This document shows, in pieces, positions 56,501 through 64,000 of a stretch of DNA of 64,000 nt; position 1 is the first letter of the stretch; the number at the start of each line of letters is the position of its first letter. Source of the stretch: Chrysoporthe austroafricana (taxonomy: Eukaryota > Ascomycota > Sordariomycetes > Diaporthales > Cryphonectriaceae). The stretch spans positions 1,736,001-1,800,000 of the forward strand of contig JYIP02000003.1 in assembly GCA_001051155.2 (NCBI GenBank), read 5' to 3'. Under the pieces are notes generated by a model. The model was not told the DNA's origin, made no database searches, and saw only the letters and a program-made list of their open reading frames with translations. A program made the position numbers and the translations under genes.

Positions 56501-57679
56501 GCCGCATGAAGGGTGGCCAGACATTCAGATGAAGGGGCGCTGTTGCAGATGGGAAACAATGCGCCAGCGATCATGTTTGCATGTTTGGCTTCTTTTTTTG
56601 GTCCCTACCTGATCGCATGAAGTCTAAATCTGCTGTGAGCACTGACGCGTACGAGGTAAGCTCCCTGGCTCGCCGCACTGATCGAGGAATGCATCCCGAT
56701 GTGACGGGCTGCTGCTGGGCGATACATAGTAGGAGACCATGCCAGGCCTGGTGAGTGACCTGGTGACGTCTGTGCTGGGGTATAGTGCTGGAGTCATCTG
56801 CCAGAACAAGCAAAGGATGGCCAGCCGATCGGAGATGGAGAGGGTTTGTGACGATCACCGTCTACGCCGTCTCAGCTGGGAGTCAACTGGTTTGGCCTCG
56901 TGGAGGGATCTTGGAAGGTTAAAAGGTGCAGGTGAGCGGGTTAGGTTCGTGCCCAACTGACACCCCTAGCGACCCTCCCCCCAACATACCACTTACATAG
57001 TACTGTACCATGATATTAGTTAGGTCGCCGAGATTCCAGTGGTTGGCGGCTCAACGCTGGGCGGTGGCTTGGATCCCAGAAGTACCCTGAGCGTCCCCCT
57101 AGAAGGCTGGACGGGTGCGCTACTGAGGCCGAGGCGACTATACTGGCAGAGCCTGGCACTGCAAGGCACTGCCAGGGTACCTACAGCAGTGCCCGTTGTG
57201 GCCCAGTCTCGCTGCCAAACGCTAGCCGGGTTTCGATTGGCGCAGGGCGTCTCCAGTATCAGTACTGCTGGGATGGACTTGGGGGAGGGTCCCGCATGCG
57301 TCAGGGACAAGGGAGGGATGAGTGATGCACTGTCGCTGTCAGCTGCACTGCTGAATGAGATGTCACTGCCACACCTTGCCGCCCTACTATTGCAGGTGGG
57401 CACGTCCAACATAAACGGACCCCCTTTCGACGACTCGCTTAACACCATCTCATTATAACCCGATCTTCACTCATACAATACCGGCACAACCCTTCCTCTC
57501 CCTCGGCCACTCCGCCCTCATCCCACCAACAACAGAGCCTCCCCTCTTCGACGCTGACAGCTTCCCTCTTCCTGACGTCTCCACCGCGATCTCACACCGC
57601 GACCAGCGCTCTGTGCCAGCACTCGCCGCAGCTTTGTACCACACACATCCGACACATCGTCAAGGAACCATCCGCGCAA
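53514..57679. other. Intergenic region between divergent genes
   Basis: These 4.2 kb lie between the bromodomain gene and the coiled-coil gene, which are divergently transcribed. Open frames are short. The longest pair (57020-57458) is open on both strands at once, which is typical of chance. A tRNA-like string near 54430-54515 fails to fold. Nothing else is supported. Confidence 0.6.
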
Positions 57680-58799
57680 ATGGCGACCTCTCCCACCGGC
57701 CCCCCTATGCAGCCCGCCCAGGTTGCGCCGAAGGAGGACTTCATGTCCGATGAGGAACTCGAGAAGGACTGGAAGCCCAATGCCCGCCGTCCTCAGTCGT
57801 ACGCCCTCCCCGCCCTGCTGTGCCGTATGTGGCCGAGAGAGGAACACAAGGTGGGCTGACAGATAAATTGCTTGCTCCAGTACCATCGCCCGCTCCTTCT
57901 CCGCCGAGCTCGAGGGCATCTTCCGTATCGAGAACAGTGTCGCCGACCTGGACGCCAAGCTTGACGAGCGGTGTGTAACCCAGCGAGCAGAGTGATATGA
58001 TTTGTCCCAGCGGCCCGACCAGACAGAACCCCCTCCACTACCATAAACCCTCATCCCCGCAAAGCCGAGATCGTCCACTACCTGATCCAGAGAGACAGAG
58101 GTACAGGGGAAGAGCAGAGAGAGCCCGGGCTGACAACAAGCTTCCCACCCTAACAGCAAGCACACCGTCCAGACGCAGGCCACTGAGCTCGAGGCCCTCG
58201 AGCAGCGGATCCGCGAGATGGAGGAGCGGCTGAAGCGCAACGGAAACCCCTCGGCGGCGCGGGCCACCATCCCCGAACGGCGGGCCGTCGCACCCCAGCC
58301 GAGCGACAGCACCCTCACGGCGACGGCAGCAGACCAGAAGCACGGCGGGTCGCGACCCGGCACCGCAAAGGCGAGCCAGCAGGCAGTCCCCGGGGCGCTG
58401 CCGCCTACGCCCACCGCTAGTGAAGGTGAATACGAGTTTGTTCCCGACCCTTTTACCACCTCCTTCGGCCCAGAGTATCCCCGGTACCGTCACCAGCTGC
58501 TGCTCCCGCGGATGATGAGTACCACCGCCAGTGGTGCCGGAGCTGGGAACACCGGGGCCGGGGCTGCGAGCCCAACTTTTCTTCAGAGTCAAGCCCAGCA
58601 GCTCCGGAGCCAGCACTACCAGCATCAGAACACTCCCAGCAACAGCTACAGCCAGCACACAATTTTTAACTCTCTTTCAAAACCAACTGCACCCGACGCC
58701 AGATCCGTCAAGAGCGTGCGAACCATTGGGTCCGAGAGCGGAAGTGCTGACTTTGTGATTGTGCCCGGCCCAGATGGCGACGGCGAACAGGACCACTAG
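57680..58799 (+). CDS. Small conserved-looking coiled-coil protein, function unknown
   Basis: Exons are 57680-57798, 57881-57970 and 58157-58799. They total 852 nt, giving 283 aa. Introns are 82 and 186 nt. The N-terminus is acidic (FMSDEELEKDW). Across the two splice junctions the protein forms a continuous heptad-like coil, residues about 40-95 (ELEGIFRIENSVADLDAKLD, then ELEALEQRIREMEERL). The continuity of the coil supports the exon model. The rest is Ser/Gln/Ala-rich and disordered, ending in ADFVIVPGPDGDG. I do not recognise the family. A further intron near 58484-58519 is possible but not needed to keep the frame. Confidence 0.72.
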
Positions 58800-60019
58800 A
58801 CAACAACATGGACGATGGACTACAGTCTAACAAAGAGGGAGCGGAAACCGGTTGAGAAATTGCAGAGTGGCCTTCCGTCACAGCAACCAGAGAACCCTCG
58901 ACCCGACGAGCATGAATCATCCGGACCTGTCCTAGCCGTTCCGTCTTGATCCAACTTTTCATACCTACTCCCATCGCAGGATAGACAGTGGATACAACGT
59001 GCGGCCGAACATCGTTTACCAAAGCCAATGTGCCACCATTCGTTTTCGGCGTTCAGGATTGACTATTCGCAACATTGTCTAGCCCCATCGACTTGATTCT
59101 GTGATTCCCTGTGCCGCCGCCGCCGCCGCCGCCGCCGCCCCGTTCTTCAAGCGCAGGGGACTGGGTGTTTTGTTTCTTCTTGTTTTCCAGCTTGATCTAG
59201 GGCTTCTTGGGTTTCTGGCACATCTCGGGGACGAGCCCCGGGTGATGATGGGCGGATGGCAGGATGTGAGGACGGCATTCAGATGTCTTGATGAAGACGA
59301 ACTATGACGACGAGGGAAGCGGCTGTTGGGCCTTCTGTCTGTACCTCGAAGCATCCCACATTGAGAAATGAGGTGTTAGTGCTTCGGGGAGGCGAGACTG
59401 GAGACGGGAGGAATCAGCGCGTATTATGTGTATATAAGCCCCGATTGGTATGCATGGGCAGCTGATAATATGCATGTTTGAATACCCAGGGTTCATCTCG
59501 GCGACTGTAAAAAGCCTGCGGGAATCGATGTTGGACCCAGCCCAGAGGCTAGGCGCAAATGACGCTATGTCAACGAGACGTATATCTTAGGAGAACCGGA
59601 AGCACGAGATCACAAGCGGCGGAGGATTTGCATAACTCGTCAATCTCATGGCATTAGCATGTCCACTAGTCCACATGTGCCCATTCGCAAAAATCACATA
59701 TTTTCTTTATCTCTCTCCATAACAGGGGCAATCCCCAACTCCTCCAAATCGACGACACAGGCGGGCGGGAAATACAGAAGCGATGACCAGTCCATTTTAC
59801 CATACGCATTTCCCATAAAATGATTGACGTCGCGCGGCATAGCATGTTGAGGCATCTTATCCCGACCATCTATCCCTCTAGAACATTTGACAACAGGCTA
59901 GAACGATGAGTAACAACAGTGCGGTCGAGACGCCTGAGTAATAATAGAACTGAGGCTGACTGTATGGATAGGTGTAGTGTTAAGAGATTGCCATGGGGAA
60001 AGACGCAGAAGCCGTGCCG
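58800..60019. other. Intergenic region between convergent genes, with a GCC microsatellite
   Basis: This is the 3' flank of the coiled-coil gene and of the aspartic protease gene. It contains (GCC)9 at 59113-59139. No coding signal. Confidence 0.65.
59113..59139. repeat. (GCC)9 trinucleotide microsatellite
   Basis: Nine uninterrupted GCC units lie in a non-coding stretch. Confidence 0.95.
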
Positions 60020-61437
60020 TCAGGTGTACAGGTGCTTCGCTGCAAATCCAACCGTCTTGTTGGCAACGTTGAAGTCAAGGTAGACAGCCTTGAGGAAGAC
60101 GTCGCCCATGATGGAGAAGCCCATATTGCTTTCTTGGATTCCTCCATAACACCACGGGGCGCCAGCCACAGGCGCGACGGAATAGTTCATGAAACTGCCT
60201 GGGACAGTGAACTCACTCCAGTCGTCGCTAAAGCCGAAGTGAAAATCGGGCAACGTCGTGTTGCAAGGGAAGACGTACGCGTCGTCCCCTTGGCTGTATT
60301 CAGCGGTGGGGATCGCTTTGTAGTACGTTCTGACAATCTCACCGGGTCCCAGGAACAGGCTGGTACCCGTGTCGACGATCGTGTCCCAGCTGTGAATCAT
60401 GGTCTGGTTGGACTGGCCGACCCGCATCGTTTCGAGTTCAATCCACCAGTAGCCCTTGTCGGGCTTGACGGGGCGGTACACCATCTCGCCGGTATAGGCG
60501 GTTTTGTCGACGGCACCAAATGTGTATGTACCATTTGCATGATACTGCAAATTGACCGCGATGTGCTGGACATTTTGAGCTTTGAGCTGACTGAGGATCG
60601 GCGGCATCGCTGGCGAGGCAGTGGTGGTGAGGTTGATGGCGAGGCCCATCAAACCAGACAAAGGAGCGTCGTCCTTCACCAGGTTGGAGCTATAGCTACT
60701 AGCTACCTCCACTGTGGCGTTGGGCACCCTGAGGCCGGCGATTCGCACTATGTCCGTGTAGACCTTGCCACCTGCGTAGCTGCCATCACCTGTTGCTTGT
60801 CAGCCAAGGCACCCCACTCAGGTCGAGTGAACATGGGAGGCAGACCGTAACTGATAGACCAGGAACTTCCGTTGATAACGCCCGAGGTCGAGGATTTGGT
60901 AGGGTCGTAGACTCGGCGGTTTCCGAGGTCACCCTTACGAGTGCCAGAATCAGGGGAAAAGACCCAGCTATCGAGAAGCCCAGATTAGAATATGTGCGCA
61001 GATTGTATGGTGCAATCGACGGAAGTAGAACCTACAGATCCGCTGAGCCAGTATCAAGATCGAGATTCACCGTCTGGGCAGGAGTTCCGATGCTAACAGG
61101 GCACAACCACTCCCGATCGTTCTCCTCAACAAAACCGCTGACCTCGTCTGCTGTTCCCTAGCTGTTAGCGCCTAGAGTCTAATAATGAAATGAAGAGCGA
61201 GAGACACTTACAGCCTGCATTCAAGATACTGACATCAGAGTCAACCAGGTGAGCGTACTTGGCGATGGCTCTCTGCTTGGCAGCAACACCATTGGCTTTG
61301 TAATTGGGGTTGCGAAGAGTATTGAGGCTGTATCTATTGTTGGGGAGGCTCAGCAGAGAGGGAAAGCTGCTCACAGCTGCGACCAACAGGGTGAGGCTCA
61401 GCCAGATTGCCGGCGTGTTGATGATGGAGACCTGCAT
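60020..61437 (-). CDS. Secreted pepsin-family aspartic protease (A1)
   Basis: Exons are 61437-61212, 61150-61036, 60967-60846 and 60789-60020. They total 1233 nt, giving 410 aa. Introns are 61, 68 and 56 nt. A signal peptide (about residues 1-24, WLSLTLLVAAVSS) and a basic propeptide precede the mature enzyme. Both catalytic motifs are present: DTGS with Asp108 and DTGT with Asp294. The flap Tyr motif SYGDGS and the PWCYGGIQ and SIMGDVFLKAVYLDF blocks are typical of the C-terminal lobe. It resembles the aspergillopepsin/penicillopepsin type of extracellular acid protease. The length is standard, and there is no GPI-type C-terminus, so it is probably released into the medium. Confidence 0.93.
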
Positions 61438-62929
61438 TGTGACTGCTGTTGGGCTCGATTGTGTTCTGGTTAAGCAGGGAGGGGTCCAGTTGTTGAGGAG
61501 GCAGCGGGAAGAGTCACAACCTGCTCCAAGTCAGTCGGAGCTTTCAATATCAGTTACCACGACAGTCTCAATCTGGGGTGCAGTGGGTGGTGTGGAACGA
61601 GCTCTTGTGGACCTGTGGCTCGAGTACGAGGTAGCACGCTGCGTTGGGCAACTGGGGAAATAGAGGGACACTGCAGACCAAGTCGTGATTGTGAATGCTT
61701 CTGGAGGACTACCAACCTGGATCACGCTGTTCAAAGAACAATAGTATCCACGAATGCCTGGGAAAGAACCAAGGAAAGGCAGCTTTCTCAGTGTGAGGTG
61801 GGAGGGAGAAAGACAATGATAGTTGATGTTGGTGGGGACGATGGGGACGACAGGCGATAGAGAGTGTAGTCGAGCCCCAGGGTTAGATATTCTAACGAAG
61901 GCCTCGAAAGGGGGAGATAATTCTCAGAGGGGCTGTGGGTAGAAGCTGACCTGCTTCAAGTGAACTAGGTAGATTCAGTTGCCAGTGGCTACAGGTGATT
62001 CGAGTTGGGCGAATACACGCTGCCACAGGGGACAAAAGGCATGAGGACGGTGAAGGTCGCCAGGAGTGAACAATGTCTGGAGGGGACAGGGCAGTGAATG
62101 TCGAGGGAGAACAAGAGACGGGTGACTTCCCAAGGTCCCGAGCTACTGGAGGCAGAGAGAGGCATGTACGCGTATACACGCATACGCAGGCGTCTAGGTG
62201 ACCTGAAGCGGAAGGAACAGGCGGGCTGGCGAGATTGTGCCACTGCCGTTTGGTTCTCCGTGGCGACCTCCGTGGCGACCTCAAGAAGCTCCAGGTTGCA
62301 CCTCCCGCCAGACTGCCAGTCCTCGCAACTATCTCCAGCCAAGGCTGGCAAGGGGGTCCAATCCCTTGTCACTGCTGCCGAGCCTCCCTCTATGCCCTCG
62401 CCGAGCGTCCTTTCCCGTCCTTCCCATCGCGCGGGCCCGGACCAACCAACACGATCCCGACCGTTCAGTCTCCAAGGCCGGCCGCATTAGCGACAGCGCA
62501 CACGAAACGTCGGACCAGGAACGTTCAGGTTACACGGAGATGCACATCACCAAGCCACATCCCATCTACCGGAGATGTCAAGTAGCAGGGGCTAAGCCAC
62601 AAGTTTTGCCCTTCTCTCTGCGATCTGCTCCGAGATTTGGGACTCTTTTGAGTACCGACGCTCGACGGACGCACACGGCTGGAGTTTGCAGACGTAGGAG
62701 ACCGTTTCGTGGACAATCTGGCACGGCAACATTGATGCCAGCCCGTGCCAGCCCGCTTGAAAGACACTGCATCGTATCCCATGGGTACACCAGTCCGTTC
62801 TTTCTCTGTTTTCTGTACCGTCAAATGTGTAAAGCAGAGACCGGGAACTCCATTACTCTGTCTGTCCGCCTTGTCTAAATGCAAATGCAACCATGCAGTC
62901 AATCAGTCACAACCTCCGAAATTGCAAAA
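61438..62929. other. Intergenic region: protease promoter and chaperone 3' flank
   Basis: The aspartic protease promoter and the 3' untranslated region of the chaperone gene lie here, both genes being on the minus strand. Overlapping open frames at 61892-62902 lie on both strands with no motifs. Confidence 0.6.
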
Positions 62930-64000
62930 TCACAGCTCGTCCTTCTTGTGCTCCTTCTCGCCCTTCATAGTCTCTTCGCTACCCTCTTCGGCAGCCGGCC
63001 TCGCGGCCTGGTCCTCCTGGAACTTCCTTATCATCTCTTCGAGCTCCTCAGTAGAGGGCATCTTGCCATCCTTGCCTATCTCGATCGTCTGCTCCGAGCC
63101 CGCACCACTTGTGCTGCTCGTCTTAGACTTCTTGGTCTTCGACGACGAGGACTTGCTCTTCTTCTTGTCGAAGTTCTTCACGCTCCTCATGGCCAGGTCC
63201 ATCCCTGCCTTGTCCAGCTTCTGGCGCCATTCCTTCAGAGCCTTGGCTGTCATGATGGGATCGTCTGTAGCACCGAGCTTTTCTTGCTTGGGCTCCATCT
63301 CCTCAAGCCATGCTGTTATCTTGGCATAGAGATCTTCTGTCTCCTTGAGATCCTCCAGGGTGTAGAGTGGTGGCACGGGGCCACGCTCCTTGAGGACATC
63401 TTCCATCTTGGCAGCGTGGGTGGAGGTCGTAGTGTCGTCCTCGAGGCCATCGAAGTCGCCAGATGGAGCGGCGGTGACGGTGGACGAGTCGGCTGATGGG
63501 GTTGCTGACGAGCCGGCTGAGACAGAGGGTGTCCAGGCGTCGTACTCGGCGATCTTGTCCTTGATATTCTGAACAAACTCCTCTGTTTGCTTGAGGGCAT
63601 CTTTTAGTCCGCTCAGGAGCTTAGGACGCTCGGTTCCCTCCTCGATCCGGTTTTGAATGGGTGTCACGATGTCTTGCAGCTCATTGAGCTTCTTCTTCAG
63701 CTCATCCTTAGAGGCATCGGTGCCATCACCATACAGCCAGTCACTAGCGGCGCTGCTCTTCTCCTCAAGGGACTTGCGCTCAGCCTCCGTAGAGGCAGCG
63801 ATGAACACCTCGCTGTCAAGCAGATCTCGAGCCTTGTAGGTGAAGCCTTCAAGTTGGTTGAGGGCCTCTTCGCGCTGGCGGCGAGCCTTGTCGGATTGTT
63901 CAAAGGCCTTGAGCTTGTCCTTCGATTGGAGGACATCTAGCTTGTCCAACTGCGGAGCGCCGCCTTTTGTGAGTTCGTACTTGACATTAACGGAGACCAT
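62930..64000 (-). CDS. lhs1: ER-lumenal Hsp70-like chaperone, LHS1/GRP170 type (C-terminal part)
   Basis: The frame is open from the window edge, so the gene continues to the right and the Met at 64000 need not be the start. The 356 residues visible are the end of the substrate-binding region and the extended helical lid of the Hsp110/GRP170 group (for example LNQLEGFTYKARDLLDSEVF, then SAASDWLYGDG). An acidic, disordered loop and a Lys/Ser-rich segment follow, and the final residues are KDEL. The KDEL end marks retention in the ER lumen. LHS1/GRP170 is the nucleotide-exchange factor for the ER Hsp70 BiP/Kar2 and a holdase in protein import and folding. The ATPase domain is outside the window. 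Confidence 0.9.
   Translation of the reverse strand: MVSVNVKYELTKGGAPQLDKLDVLQSKDKLKAFEQSDKARRQREEALNQLEGFTYKARDLLDSEVFIAASTEAERKSLEEKSSAASDWLYGDGTDASKDELKKKLNELQDIVTPIQNRIEEGTERPKLLSGLKDALKQTEEFVQNIKDKIAEYDAWTPSVSAGSSATPSADSSTVTAAPSGDFDGLEDDTTTSTHAAKMEDVLKERGPVPPLYTLEDLKETEDLYAKITAWLEEMEPKQEKLGATDDPIMTAKALKEWRQKLDKAGMDLAMRSVKNFDKKKSKSSSSKTKKSKTSSTSGAGSEQTIEIGKDGKMPSTEELEEMIRKFQEDQAARPAAEEGSEETMKGEKEHKKDEL

Noticed and set aside
57020..57458. Open frames of about 140 codons on both strands
   Set aside because: They are the same interval open in opposite directions with no motif. This is a base-composition effect in the promoter of the coiled-coil gene.
23917..62929. A secondary-metabolite gene cluster including the P450 and laccase
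   Set aside because: There is no polyketide synthase, NRPS, terpene synthase, pathway regulator or transporter in the window. The two enzymes are 16 kb apart, separated by housekeeping genes.
1..64000. CRISPR array, bacterial operons or phage genes
   Set aside because: There are no regularly spaced identical repeats. The gene structure is eukaryotic with spliceosomal introns.

Overview
The window is nuclear DNA of a filamentous ascomycete (Pezizomycotina, probably Sordariomycetes). The evidence is short spliceosomal introns (about 55-100 nt, with GTRNGT-like donors, CTAAC/CTGAC-like branch points and YAG acceptors), a palA/RIM20 pH-signalling gene, a secreted ascomycete-type laccase ending in DSGI, and AT-rich retrotransposons whose damage matches repeat-induced point mutation (RIP). 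RIP here means C-to-T and G-to-A transitions, CAG/CAA codons turned into stops, and TpA enrichment.

Region 1 (1-13895) is a nested retrotransposon block. A complete 7321-bp Ty3/Gypsy chromovirus on the + strand (3713-11033) has two 412-bp LTRs, a TGTTATGAAC / GTTCATAACA terminal inverted repeat and a 5-bp target duplication (ATACC). It is inserted in the protease region of a related minus-strand chromovirus, whose two halves are 1-3712 and 11034-13895. That host element's own 5' LTR is 13421-13895, and its other end lies outside the window. Both copies are dead: gag and pol keep their frames over long distances but carry many stops and missense transitions. Between pol and the 3' LTR there is an antisense ORF with a Zn2Cys6-like cysteine array followed by a coiled-coil-like tail. 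The matching tail of the same antisense ORF is visible at the left edge in the host element. I consider this the most unusual signal in the window.

Region 2 (13896-18754) is gene-poor unique sequence with short tandem repeats and one doubtful ORF. Region 3 (18755-64000) is the gene space, in order: palA/RIM20 (minus), a cytochrome P450 (plus), a SYLF/Ysc84-domain protein (plus), a GT31-like type II membrane glycosyltransferase (minus), a 9-kb stretch with no convincing gene, a laccase (minus), a single-pass membrane protein with a Cys-rich ectodomain (plus), a bromodomain protein resembling the NuA4 subunit Bdc1/BRD8 (minus), a small coiled-coil protein (plus), a secreted pepsin-family aspartic protease (minus), and the 3' part of an ER-lumenal Hsp70-like chaperone ending in KDEL (LHS1/GRP170-like, minus, cut by the window end).

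The genes do not form an obvious metabolic cluster. They are mostly housekeeping or secretory-pathway genes: ESCRT-linked pH sensing, endocytic actin, glycosylation, ER folding and chromatin. Two secreted enzymes (laccase and aspartic protease) and one orphan P450 are interspersed. Splice coordinates were worked out by hand. For every multi-exon gene the summed exon lengths give an unbroken reading frame.
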